In this document: positions 1-8,809 of the stretch, in pieces
Layout: each line of letters opens with the position of its first letter
How positions within the stretch are numbered: the stretch's first letter is position 1
Assembly (NCBI GenBank): GCA_963674475.2
Contig: CAXXFQ010000033.1
Coordinates: 744,001 to 808,000 of the forward strand
DNA: 64,000 nt
Reading direction: 5' to 3'
Source of the DNA: CAXXFQ01 sp963674475
GTDB lineage: Bacteria; Planctomycetota; Planctomycetia; Pirellulales; Thermoguttaceae
Notes under the pieces: model-generated
The model's database searches: none
Told to the model about the DNA's origin: nothing
What the model saw: the letters and a program-made list of their open reading frames with translations, nothing else
Made by a program: the position numbers and the translations under genes

Positions 1-221
1 TGTTCCGCAAGAAGTAGTGAACCAGGGCAACGACAAATCAATCAACTTTCCGACACTCACGTGTGGTCATCAATCAGGACCAACCAACTGTCAGGAGAGT
101 TCAGTGTATCCGGAATCGGTCCACGATTCAATGCCCTTCGAGGAGCCGTATTGGCTTATATATACTACCAATGACTTGCGTTAATTGTGTATATTCGCCA
201 TCTTAATGGAGTGCTGGACCT
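1..221. other. No gene seen at left edge
   Basis: This stretch lies downstream of the minus-strand SEC-C gene that ends at 222. I see no open frame with a ribosome binding site and no clear terminator hairpin. Confidence 0.5.
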
Positions 222-2375
222 TTACTCCATGTCGGGCGTCCAGAGTTTCGGCTTTTCCTTCCCGGTCGAAGCCGAGGCGTCGCTTCCGTCGGGCGTCCAT
301 AATCCACTCCCGGTCGAGGCCGCCTCTTGGGGACCTGCTCCCGTCTCGGCAACCGCTCCCAGGTCGGCAGCTTCTCCCCCCGGCGCGGGTCCGGCTCCCG
401 CTGCCTGTGGCGAAATGACCCCGGCTTGCATGAGCATCCGGACCATTGTTTCGTTGACCCCCGGTTCGCGATGGTGGTTGGTTTCGAGATGGCGTACCAC
501 CTTCAAGACCTCATCCCTATGTCCCTGTTCGAGTCGTTTTTTCAATTCGATCAGGTCCCACTGGACGTCGGAGCCCCCCTTTTCGGCGACCCCATTGCGG
601 CCCTCTTCGATCCAATCAAACGCTTTCTCGGTTGAATCGAACCGGACTAAGGTAATCAGAATGAACTGACGGTCGTTCTCCTCGATCGACGGCCGGGACA
701 AAAGCGTCTCGCCGAAGCGTCGGATCGCCTCGTGGGCCATCACTAAGACCGCCCGATGAAAGGCGGTTCGGAGCGTTTCGTCCGACATTTTTTCCGCCTC
801 GAGTCGAGTCAAACGGACCGGGGGGAAATTCATGACGTCGACCCCTTCCGGATCGATCGGATCGGCCGTGGGCAGGTTGAGTTTACTGCGAAGCCGATTG
901 TAGTCGAACTGGCGACCGGCCATTTCGGACCAGGACTGCATGACGAGGATTGCGGCGGCCACTTTGCGACGCAGCGCCGGATCGTCGGCCGCCTCGGCAG
1001 GCGTCTTCCCGGCGAGTATCCCCAACGGTTCTTCGGGCCAGGCCTCCAACAGCGCGTTTTCGAAATGTTCCCGATCGATCTCTTTCATTTGATCGGGCTT
1101 CATGTCTTGGGGCGGGAACCAGGGGCAATCGAACAGGTCGCGACTGGCCGAGACCTGAACCAAAACCTTTGTTTCCGGATCTCCTTCGAACTGGTCGGCA
1201 GCCAAATCGTCGAAAAACTCTTGGAGCGAACCGACATTTTTCGGCGAGACGCCCAGCATTTCCAATCGGGCCTCGCGATCCGTTTGACGGCCAAAGAGCC
1301 GGGCCTGACCGAGAATCCTCGGCATTGTTTCGCCGGTGGTCCCTTCAGCCTTTTCGAGTCGGGGACGATCGAGGACCCAAAAAACGGCCTTCGGCGGAAC
1401 GTCGTTTTCATGGGCCGGCTCGCGCGGCGTAGGAACCTGAACCGCCTGCTTCGACATCGACAGCGCGGCAACCAGTTCATCGGCGTCTTTGATGGTAAAA
1501 GTTGCCAGAAGGGAATCGAATTGATCGCCCAGCGGGTCGTCGCTTTCGAGCATCGCGATCGCTTCGGCTTCGACCGCATCTTCCCCTTCGGCGGTTTCTG
1601 CCACGCGGTGCCAAGCCTCCGCGGTCGACGCCCGGTCGCCCAGCCAGTTACGTACGATTGCCAAGTTGCGCCAAAGGGCCGGGTGATCGACTTTTTCGGC
1701 CAACTCGGTCAGTTGTTTTTCCCCGTCCAGCCACCGGCCCCGTTTGATCGAGTCCATGGTCGTCGTGAACGTTTTGGCCCACTCGACCTCTTCAGGACCT
1801 TCGACCAGTGCGGGATCGTCTTTGGTCAAAAGGGGCCAAGTCCGACTCTGGTACATCGCCGAAAGCATTTCCATTGGCCGGGAATCCCCTTCAGACACCG
1901 CGCCCATGAACTGCAACAAAGCGCGGGCGACCCGGTATTGGCCGTTGCGTCCCAGCGCTTCGGAAAGAATGGCCATCGACTCGTAAATCTGACTATAGAA
2001 TACCGTTTCGCAAGCGCCGATCGCCCGATGCACCTCGGGAACCGCGTCGAGCGTCTTGCCTTCCATGACCATTTGGATAGTCGACTCGGCCAGCGCGATC
2101 GGGTTGTTCGGAAACGCGTCGCAAAACTGCTTGACCACGCGGGCCGCTTCTTCCCGACGTCCAAGGACACGGAGCAGTTGGGTCTGGGCGGCCAAAAGGC
2201 ATTCCCGATTGGGATGTTTCTTCTGGAAATTTTCGACCTGGGTCAGGGCGGCCGAAAACTGTTCCCCTTTGATCATCTGTTCCAGCTGGTCCAGTTCGCC
2301 CGCCAGGTCGGAACAACAGAATTTCAACTTTTTGCCGGAGCCACACGGACAGACGGAATAACGGTCAATAGCCAT
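222..2375 (-). CDS. SEC-C motif, TPR-like planctomycete protein
   Basis: Protein of 717 aa, probably cytosolic. Near the N-terminus lies the SEC-C zinc motif CPCGSGKKLKFCC (three Cys plus a fourth Cys/His site), known from the SecA C-terminus, where it binds Zn and helps contact SecB or the ribosome. Residues about 20-330 are helical and TPR-like, with pairs such as NREEAARVV and NNPIALAES. The last 60 residues are low-complexity (Ala/Gly/Pro) and carry two copies of LWTPD. I chose the ATG at 2375, preceded by AAAAGG, over a GTG 39 bases upstream that has no Shine-Dalgarno. The function is unknown; a chaperone or ribosome-associated role is only suggested by the SEC-C motif. It is transcribed alone. 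Confidence 0.8.
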   Translation of the reverse strand: MAIDRYSVCPCGSGKKLKFCCSDLAGELDQLEQMIKGEQFSAALTQVENFQKKHPNRECLLAAQTQLLRVLGRREEAARVVKQFCDAFPNNPIALAESTIQMVMEGKTLDAVPEVHRAIGACETVFYSQIYESMAILSEALGRNGQYRVARALLQFMGAVSEGDSRPMEMLSAMYQSRTWPLLTKDDPALVEGPEEVEWAKTFTTTMDSIKRGRWLDGEKQLTELAEKVDHPALWRNLAIVRNWLGDRASTAEAWHRVAETAEGEDAVEAEAIAMLESDDPLGDQFDSLLATFTIKDADELVAALSMSKQAVQVPTPREPAHENDVPPKAVFWVLDRPRLEKAEGTTGETMPRILGQARLFGRQTDREARLEMLGVSPKNVGSLQEFFDDLAADQFEGDPETKVLVQVSASRDLFDCPWFPPQDMKPDQMKEIDREHFENALLEAWPEEPLGILAGKTPAEAADDPALRRKVAAAILVMQSWSEMAGRQFDYNRLRSKLNLPTADPIDPEGVDVMNFPPVRLTRLEAEKMSDETLRTAFHRAVLVMAHEAIRRFGETLLSRPSIEENDRQFILITLVRFDSTEKAFDWIEEGRNGVAEKGGSDVQWDLIELKKRLEQGHRDEVLKVVRHLETNHHREPGVNETMVRMLMQAGVISPQAAGAGPAPGGEAADLGAVAETGAGPQEAASTGSGLWTPDGSDASASTGKEKPKLWTPDME

Positions 2376-2527
2376 TTTGGGCCTTTTCAATTTCTCTTCT
2401 TGGACACGCTTCACTTATTCGCAATGCGCTCAAAAAATACGCTAATCGGGTCATCCTACCATATTCCCCGCCGACTGACGAGGCGAACTGAAGGGACATT
2501 TTTTCAGAAAACCACACGCTTTTTCCC

Positions 2528-2572
2528 ATAAAAAAAAGAGGGCCCGAATCTAGAGCCGGACCCTCTTTCATG
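2528..2572 (-). terminator. Intrinsic terminator after VCBS gene
   Basis: On the minus strand AAGAGGG-T-CCG pairs with CGG-G-CCCTCTT (about 11 bp with one wobble), followed directly by eight T. It sits just past the stop codon of the VCBS-repeat gene at 2598. Confidence 0.8.
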
Positions 2573-2597
2573 TCAAAATAGGCAGAATAAGTAAGGG

Positions 2598-3821
2598 CTA
2601 TTTCCCCTCCTCGACTCCCTCGTTGATCAAAACATAGGTTCCCGATTTGCCCGGCACCGCGATGTCCAACCGGCCGTCGGCGTTGAGGTCGACCACGCGG
2701 ATCTGCATCCCGGTGCCGATATTCTCCCCTTCCCCGGCGATCGTGTGCCGGTGGAATTTCCCGGCCTTTTGATCCCATTCATAATAGAACAAGACGGCCG
2801 GTTCTTTTCCGCCCGGATCGCCACCGCAGTGGCCGCGGACCCGCTTGCCGGTGATCAGCTCCGCCGCGCCGTCCCCGTCGATATCGGCCCAGACCATCGT
2901 GTGCGGCTGTGACCAGGAGTCGTCGATCAGGTGTTCATGCCAAGTGGTCGAACCGTCGGCTTTCGGCGGCCCTTGCTCCCACCAGTGGAGGCCGTAGCCG
3001 TGCGCTTTGCCCCAAATCAGGTCGTTTCGCCCGTCACGGTTGACGTCGAGAACCAAAATCGGGCAACTCGGATGCGGCAGGGCGGTTTCTTCACGAAGCT
3101 TCCACGGCTGGGTCAACGGATCCCCTTCGGGCCGCTCGTACCAGCCGGCCTCGGTGATGATATCTTCACGACCGTCGCCGTTGATATCGCCGAATCCGAA
3201 TCCGTGCCCCCCCTTGGGCCCGAGTTCGATCCGCTCTAGGGTCGGTTCCCCTGCGGCCGTCTTCGCGAATTTCCAAACGACCTGGGGAGCCTCTTTGTCC
3301 CAGCAACTGACAAAAAGTTCCGGGACGCCGTCGCCGTCGAAATCGTGCAGGTCGTATATCTCGTTTTGGCCACGGCCCTTGCTTAAAAGGTGCTGCTTCC
3401 ACTTCACGCCCTTTTCGAGGCCTACCTTGCCCGGATTCTCGTACCAGTAGACCTCCGGGTCCATCCAGTCGCCAGAAACGACGTCAAGTCGTCCGTCGCC
3501 GTTGACGTCGAGAAGGAATTCGCCGTTATTGTGGTAGTAAACGTTCGCAAACTCGCCCACATCCCGAAGGGGCCGTGGAATGTAGTCCGGTCCGGCAAAC
3601 CAGTTCGGCCCGGCCACGATATCCAGCACGCCGTCCTGGTTGACGTCACCGACGTCACACCCTTCGTTGGGCGAAATGGCCAGGCATTTCTTGGTAAAAC
3701 GGACCGTCTTGGAGTCGGCTTGTTTCGGTTGCTCGGCTTGGGCGAAAGAAACAGTCGCAAGACAAACGACCCCAAGCAAACTAAGAAGCCATCCGAAACG
3801 TTTCCACGTTGGTACTTTCAT
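2598..3821 (-). CDS. Secreted FG-GAP/VCBS repeat protein
   Basis: Protein of 407 aa with a signal peptide (basic MKVPTWKR, then a hydrophobic run ending at SFAQA). The rest is a chain of FG-GAP/VCBS blades with calcium-binding DxNxDGxxD motifs: DVNQDGVLD, DVNGDGRLD, DFDGDGVPE, DINGDGRED, DVNRDGRND, DIDGDGAAE and DLNADGRLD. Seven such motifs predict a complete seven-bladed beta-propeller. Planctomycetes encode many of these exported propellers, often thought to bind or hydrolyse polysaccharide; no catalytic residues can be assigned here. A strong terminator follows, so it is probably monocistronic. Confidence 0.85.
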   Translation of the reverse strand: MKVPTWKRFGWLLSLLGVVCLATVSFAQAEQPKQADSKTVRFTKKCLAISPNEGCDVGDVNQDGVLDIVAGPNWFAGPDYIPRPLRDVGEFANVYYHNNGEFLLDVNGDGRLDVVSGDWMDPEVYWYENPGKVGLEKGVKWKQHLLSKGRGQNEIYDLHDFDGDGVPELFVSCWDKEAPQVVWKFAKTAAGEPTLERIELGPKGGHGFGFGDINGDGREDIITEAGWYERPEGDPLTQPWKLREETALPHPSCPILVLDVNRDGRNDLIWGKAHGYGLHWWEQGPPKADGSTTWHEHLIDDSWSQPHTMVWADIDGDGAAELITGKRVRGHCGGDPGGKEPAVLFYYEWDQKAGKFHRHTIAGEGENIGTGMQIRVVDLNADGRLDIAVPGKSGTYVLINEGVEEGK

Positions 3822-4107
3822 GAGGGGACCTTTCGTATTCAGTGTGGGGGGTTCAGGCTGGGGGTGTCACAATCCGCGACAAAAGGGGATGATGACGGCA
3901 GGAACAGTAGGCTTTCCTCAAAAGGAAAAGCCTCGCACGGCAAGAAAACCGTTTCTTCATTATAAGATTTCTGTCCGATTTCGCTAGAGGAGCCGGACGG
4001 GGGGAAGATTGAAGTGCGACGGGACGAGGGGAAGCGAGTGGGGCCCCCAGCGATTCTGGAATGCCGTTGCCAAAAGCTCATAAAGCGTGAAACAACCGTA
4101 GCTTATA
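3822..4107. other. Intergenic, upstream of VCBS gene
   Basis: The promoter of the minus-strand VCBS gene should lie here. No clear motif, RNA gene or repeat was recognised. Confidence 0.4.
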
Positions 4108-4137
4108 GAAAAAGGGAGGCCCCCCAGATGGCCTCCC
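4108..4137 (-). terminator. Terminator hairpin, minus strand
   Basis: Perfect 8-bp stem GGGAGGCC/GGCCTCCC with an 8-nt loop, followed on the minus strand by five T. It probably ends transcription of the minus-strand gene at 4498-5298, 360 bases upstream. The 360 bases between contain only a doubtful 73-codon frame at 4234-4455. Confidence 0.7.
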
Positions 4138-4497
4138 CCGGTGTAATGACACCAATGAGCTTAATCTTTTTTCTCTTTGAGATAACACAAAAGAGGAAAT
4201 AGATTGCCTGGAATCATAATCGTTTTTGCCGATTCAATCTAGATGTTTTTGAAAGGAATAGGTGTCTTTTATCGTCGTGCTCTCGACGCCTGCAAGTTGG
4301 TTATAGCGTATTTCACGTAAGGACAGCGGTTTCCTTGCGGCCTTAAGGGAAATAGAAAATCTGAAATAGCTTCCAAAATTTTGACTTACAGCAGCCAGTA
4401 GGAACTCTCCGACGGCCGGTGTAACGCGACATTTCATTGAAACACGCTCTAGCAATCCTGTTTCCGCAGCTTACCCGTTACTTGAAAACGCTCAAAA

Positions 4498-5298
4498 TTA
4501 CCGATTTTGGTTCCATTTGGTCTGAGCGTTTGTCGTCCCGTTTGTATAGGGACGGTTTGGCGTGGAATAGGAGGTCGGGCGTACTGCCGGGTCGTGAACC
4601 GTGGTGGTTGGAGCCACGGCATGATTTTGCGACAGCGACTCTCGTTGCGCGGGATCGGTCGGTTCTGTGGCGGTCGCCTGTGATTTCTTGGGCGTCGCTT
4701 TCGGTTTGCTGTAGACAATCGGTCGGATTCCCTTGGCGCCCCGAGCGATATCGTGAGCGTAGATCAGCGGGGTACCTTGGTCCGAATAGCCGAAGAACAT
4801 CGCGTAACCTTCCTTGACCGGTCCTTGGCCGGGAACGTTCAAACCGGCCTTATTGCGGACGATCATCGTCCCGCCAACCTGCGGAACGGCCGCCATCTCG
4901 ACGGCGATCTTCTGATTTTCGACCGGATCGGTCGGATTCAGACTGGCGATCACCGAACGCCCGGTCACGAAGTTTCCTTTAATATGAGCCCCGGCGACTA
5001 CTTTCGAGGCCAACAAGCTCCCGTTGATCATCCGACAAGCGACCCCCTCTTGATCGGTTTCGGCCACGATATCCTTGCCGACGATTTTTTCGGCCCGGAC
5101 CGTCTTTGCAACGAGTTGGTCGCAATGAACCGTCCCGCCGGTCGAGGGGGAAAACCACCATCCGCCCAAAAGGCCTCCGGCCAATCCAAAAACCATCCCA
5201 AACACCGCTCCCATCACCGCGGCCGAGGGGACCGAAACGGAAGAGGTTTTGGGCCGAACGGGGGGAGAGGGCGATTCAGATCGTTGTCGAATTTCCAC
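4498..5298 (-). CDS. Single-pass membrane protein with beta-repeat ectodomain
   Basis: Protein of 266 aa, family not recognised. The start is the GTG at 5298 because GGAAGGAG lies 7 bases upstream; longer frames begin at a TTG with no ribosome site. A short Ser/Pro-rich N-terminus is followed by one Gly-rich transmembrane helix (about residues 28-50, with GxxxG spacing and GGWW at its end). The segment after it has short alternating hydrophobic steps (CDQLVAKTVRAEKIVGKDI) that look like a beta-roll or beta-helix, as in polymer-forming or cell-surface stalk proteins. The C-terminus is a disordered Thr/Pro/Asn tail. It probably acts at the envelope, but no function can be given. Confidence 0.75.
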   Translation of the reverse strand: MEIRQRSESPSPPVRPKTSSVSVPSAAVMGAVFGMVFGLAGGLLGGWWFSPSTGGTVHCDQLVAKTVRAEKIVGKDIVAETDQEGVACRMINGSLLASKVVAGAHIKGNFVTGRSVIASLNPTDPVENQKIAVEMAAVPQVGGTMIVRNKAGLNVPGQGPVKEGYAMFFGYSDQGTPLIYAHDIARGAKGIRPIVYSKPKATPKKSQATATEPTDPAQRESLSQNHAVAPTTTVHDPAVRPTSYSTPNRPYTNGTTNAQTKWNQNR

Positions 5299-5513
5299 GA
5301 AAAGGCTCCTTCCAAAGGAATTCTGGGGGGGAATCGGCCCGTTTTCGATCAAAAACCCGGGCGTCGTCTGTCAGGAAACCGCTTTCCTATCTTAAGTGGT
5401 TGTGAGCAAATCACTTCAAGTAGCGCATCTCTCACCCAACAGGAAGCTTCCTATGAGAATAGATCGGCCGAAAGAATGTTAAGGTTTAACGATTGCGCGG
5501 ACTTTGCGGCCAT

Positions 5514-6131
5514 TTACCCATTTATGCCAGTCTCTAGAATCGAATATCCGTTCCTGGCCGTGGTGATGCCGATCCAATCGACATCAACACCCCAAAAATA
5601 ATTGAGCGTCACATATCCGACGGCGACCAAGAGAAGACCGCCGAGCCCCAGCGCAAGGATTTGCTTTACCAGTCGGGGACCGCGTCGATGTTGCTCCAGA
5701 CGCGAAAGGGCCGACGCGGCCGATTCTCGTGCAAGCCGTTCCTCTTCGGCCGAAAGACGCGTGCCGAAGGAGAACGTGGGCCTCGAAGCGTCATCCAAGG
5801 AGGCGCTGCCGGTCGGAACGGATGTCGCCGTGGAGGGAGTTGGACGTCGATTTGCCGCCGTTGCCCGTTTTTCGGCCGCAGGCACCTCGATCGTCTCGAA
5901 GGAGGCTTCCTCCGACGTCACCTTCGAGACAGACACGCTCGGTCGGCTTGCGGATTTCGGCCGGAGCGGAATCAGCCGAGGAATGCCCGCGTCGGCAAAA
6001 GCGTTGAGGGGAAAAATGCCGTCGCAATGAGGGCAGAGGAATTCGACCTTGGCGGCAGGCACAGGTAAAACCGGTTCCCCGCCGGACACGACCAGTTTCC
6101 CACATCCGGGACATCGATAGACCTGCGACAT
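5514..6131 (-). CDS. Zinc-ribbon protein with C-terminal membrane helix
   Basis: Protein of 205 aa. The N-terminus has CPGC (residues 8-11) and CPHC (about 34-37), a typical zinc-ribbon/MJ0042-like pair. A long Ser/Thr-rich, probably disordered linker (about 60-150) follows, and then one transmembrane helix (about 158-178). It is a tail-anchored small zinc ribbon of unknown role, a common arrangement in planctomycetes. The next gene on the same strand is the small membrane protein ending at 4498, 215 bases downstream, so co-transcription is possible. Confidence 0.75.
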   Translation of the reverse strand: MSQVYRCPGCGKLVVSGGEPVLPVPAAKVEFLCPHCDGIFPLNAFADAGIPRLIPLRPKSASRPSVSVSKVTSEEASFETIEVPAAEKRATAANRRPTPSTATSVPTGSASLDDASRPTFSFGTRLSAEEERLARESAASALSRLEQHRRGPRLVKQILALGLGGLLLVAVGYVTLNYFWGVDVDWIGITTARNGYSILETGING

Positions 6132-6521
6132 GACGTTTTTTCTAGTTCACCATTCGTTTTTGCAAGGCAGCCCGCGATTCAGTAAAAAATCGTTCCCGGA
6201 TCTGCATGGGGCAACCGTCTCTCTCGGTTTTTTACGAAAAGTTACGCAAAAAATCTTCTTCCCCAAAAAGGCCCAAGATCGTATTCCCTTCATTTTATCA
6301 CAAGTTTCCCCGGCTGACAAAAATAAGGCAACTATCGAATTAATTCGCCGCGGGAAAAGCATGACCTGTGGAGGACAATCCCCTGTGCAAAGGGGGGGCG
6401 ATGACGAATCACCATTGAACACAAGATAACGCTGATTCTCAATATTTCACCCTGCATGATATAAAGTAACCGTCGGTTAACTCCACAAGAGGATGGAAAA
6501 GAAACCTTTTTCGGTTGGTTG
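6132..6521. other. Intergenic, no feature recognised
   Basis: About 390 bases between two minus-strand genes. It is AT-richer than the surrounding genes. I see no RNA gene, repeat or convincing terminator. Confidence 0.4.
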
Positions 6522-7640
6522 TTAACGCTGGGCCGCTTGTCGATAATGGTCGATCAGTCCGGCCGACGAACGGCGCGCGTCGAACTGGGTTTCGGCCTGT
6601 TGTCGCGCTGCGCGCGCGAGTCGGGCTTGTTCGTCCGGGTTTTCCAGAACCGTTTCGATCGCCCGGGCCAGCGCTGTCGGATCGTCGGGCGGAATGAGCC
6701 GGGCCGACTCGGTCTCGGGCGGAAAGATTTCGGCCGTGCCGCCGACGTCGGTTGCAACGACCGGCAGTCCCGACGCGGCCGCCTCGAGCAAGACCCGGCC
6801 CAACGGTTCCTGACGTGCCGGATGGGCCAACAGGGTCCACTCGTTCATCAACTTTGCGACATCCTCGCGAACGCCCAAAAAGTGAAACCGACCGCCGGTT
6901 TCGGCCGCCTTTTCTCGAAGCGCCGCTTCAAACCGGCGTGACTCCTCCTTGGTCGACCAGCGTTGGCCGACCAGCGCGAAGTGAACGCCTTCGTTTTTTC
7001 GACAGACTTCGACCGCCGCGTCGAGCAAGACGTCATGTCCTTTGCGCAGGCCAATCTGGCCGACCGTTCCGACCAGTCGTGCCTCGGGCGAAAGGCCCAA
7101 CTCGCGGTGCAAAAAACCGGTTGACGCGCGCGGTTGAAATTGTTTGAGATCGACCCCGTTGTAAAGAACGAACGTTTTTTCCGGATCGAGTCCCCCGGCC
7201 ACATGATAGTCGGCGGTCGCTTTGGAAACGGCCAAGAGACGCCCGTTTTCGTTCAGATCGGCCATCGCGCGGGCGCTTAGGCGAATGATGTCGCGTAGAT
7301 GGGCGATACTCGGGATGCCTAGCGAACGGGCGACCGGACCGACCAGCCGGCCCATCGAAAGACTGTTGGCGTGAACCAGCCCGGGACGAAATCGACGGAT
7401 CGACGTTTCGAGCAATTCGCGCCGTTGGGTCTGATCCAGTCGCCGCCCTTGCTCATCGAGCGAGTCGAACGGAATCAGATCCATCTCGGCTTGGCGGCAG
7501 ACCTCGGCCAAGGGGCCTTTGCTCGGCGCGGCCACCGTGATCGAAATGCCCGCTGCGCGAACCGCGTCGACCGTGGCCAACCAGGACCGTTCGCCGCCGA
7601 GGACCGTCGGATGCTCACAAAGAACCAAAACACGCAACAT
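6522..7640 (-). CDS. Glycosyltransferase family 4
   Basis: Protein of 372 aa with two Rossmann halves (GT-B fold). The N-terminal acceptor domain begins LRVLVLCEHP with the loop GGERSWL. The donor domain starts near VGTVGQIGLRKGHDVLL and contains the EX7E motif QEPLGRVLLEAAASGLPVV, which binds the nucleotide sugar in retaining GT4 enzymes. Length and motifs are normal for GT4. It probably transfers a sugar to a lipid-linked or surface glycan at the inner face of the membrane; donor and acceptor are unknown. It lies 88 bases downstream of the ComB-like gene. Confidence 0.85.
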   Translation of the reverse strand: MLRVLVLCEHPTVLGGERSWLATVDAVRAAGISITVAAPSKGPLAEVCRQAEMDLIPFDSLDEQGRRLDQTQRRELLETSIRRFRPGLVHANSLSMGRLVGPVARSLGIPSIAHLRDIIRLSARAMADLNENGRLLAVSKATADYHVAGGLDPEKTFVLYNGVDLKQFQPRASTGFLHRELGLSPEARLVGTVGQIGLRKGHDVLLDAAVEVCRKNEGVHFALVGQRWSTKEESRRFEAALREKAAETGGRFHFLGVREDVAKLMNEWTLLAHPARQEPLGRVLLEAAASGLPVVATDVGGTAEIFPPETESARLIPPDDPTALARAIETVLENPDEQARLARAARQQAETQFDARRSSAGLIDHYRQAAQR

Positions 7641-7728
7641 GGCTCAAACACTTTTTCTAGCAAAGAAAGAATTTCAAAACACGCACGACGCCGTCATTGT
7701 TTTTCAAAAAATCGATAGAAGCCAATCG

Positions 7729-8505
7729 TCAACTTCGTGCGAGAGTGATTCGCATCGATTCCGGGTCGAGTTCGGCAACCGAGGAGAATTCGTCGATCCG
7801 GGAAGCGGCCAAGATATCGGCTCGCAGGCCAAGCTCGACCAGATTCCGACCGCCCAGACAGGTCTCCAGCTTTTCTGCCAGACGCTTCTCCGGCAGCGGT
7901 TCGGCCCCCAGAGAAATCGGCAACGGGAAGGCCGCTTTCCACGTTTCGCAGGCCGTGATCGCCTGGGCGTTTTGATCGTAAATAATCCCGCCCTTTTGCT
8001 CGAGCCGGTTGACGATCATTCCCGCGACCAGGATGTCCTCCTCGGTCATCTGGCCGTCCGTGCCGGAGCAGACCAGGTGGATGCGCGGTTGACCGACCAG
8101 GCGATCGACTACTGCCGAGACATTCACGAACGCGCCCAAAAGGACCGTCGACGCATGCCGACATCGGGCCATTGCCTGGGTGCCGTTTGTCGTGGTGAAC
8201 AGGACTGTTTTGCCACTGAGGAGCTCGGGCGTGTACTCTTCGGGCGAATTGGCCAAGTCGAACCCTTCGATACGAACCCCGCCTCGCTCGCCGCCAAGAA
8301 CGCAGTCACGCCGGTCAAACTGGTGGGCCATCGCTTGCGTTTCTTCGATTGTCTCACAAGGATAAACGTCCCTCGCTCCGGCCTCGAGTGCGTGAATGAT
8401 CGTGGTCGTTGCCCGTAGGACATCCAAGACGACAACCGTTCCGTCGGCCAGTTCTTTGGGCGCAGCCAGTTTGGGAAGGGCATAGACATTGAGCTGGGCG
8501 GACAT
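7729..8505 (-). CDS. comB: 2-phosphosulfolactate phosphatase family (ComB-like)
   Basis: Protein of 258 aa with the whole ComB fold: VVVLDVLRATTTI near the N-terminus, LGGERGG, LANSPEEY, TTTNGTQA and LVCSGTDG. In methanogens ComB removes phosphate from 2-phosphosulfolactate in coenzyme M synthesis. Bacterial members are widespread without a coenzyme M pathway, so the physiological substrate is uncertain; an acid-sugar or sulfonate phosphate is possible. No coenzyme M gene lies nearby. Start is the ATG at 8505. Confidence 0.85.
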   Translation of the reverse strand: MSAQLNVYALPKLAAPKELADGTVVVLDVLRATTTIIHALEAGARDVYPCETIEETQAMAHQFDRRDCVLGGERGGVRIEGFDLANSPEEYTPELLSGKTVLFTTTNGTQAMARCRHASTVLLGAFVNVSAVVDRLVGQPRIHLVCSGTDGQMTEEDILVAGMIVNRLEQKGGIIYDQNAQAITACETWKAAFPLPISLGAEPLPEKRLAEKLETCLGGRNLVELGLRADILAASRIDEFSSVAELDPESMRITLARS

Positions 8506-8809
8506 GGATTACCAATGAGTTGGGGGTGGGCGGAAGATCAAAAAAGGGCAAATTGGTCCCGGGGCCAACAGCCCAATTATAGCACAACAGCCCCCCTGGT
8601 TTTAGAGCGGTTTCCGTCTTTGGGGGGAAACGGCTTCCTGGTGGCTTATTGAGAAGGGGGGGGAATCCAAGCCACTTTTATGTCTGCGTTTGCAGAACTA
8701 TACCACCTTTTGCATGACCAGAAAACCGCCGTCCATGCGAGACTGGCGGTCACTTGTTGCCGCTATTGTCGAGGTTGGGAAAGGCCCGGATGGCTTTTTA
8801 AACGGGCTG
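8506..8809. other. Intergenic, no feature recognised
   Basis: About 300 bases between minus-strand genes. It contains G-runs near 8655-8663, but no hairpin with a T-run and no RNA gene that I recognise. Confidence 0.4.

Noticed and set aside
4234..4455. Small minus-strand gene of 73 codons
   Set aside because: No Shine-Dalgarno, no homology and no hydrophobic or domain pattern; kept as intergenic.
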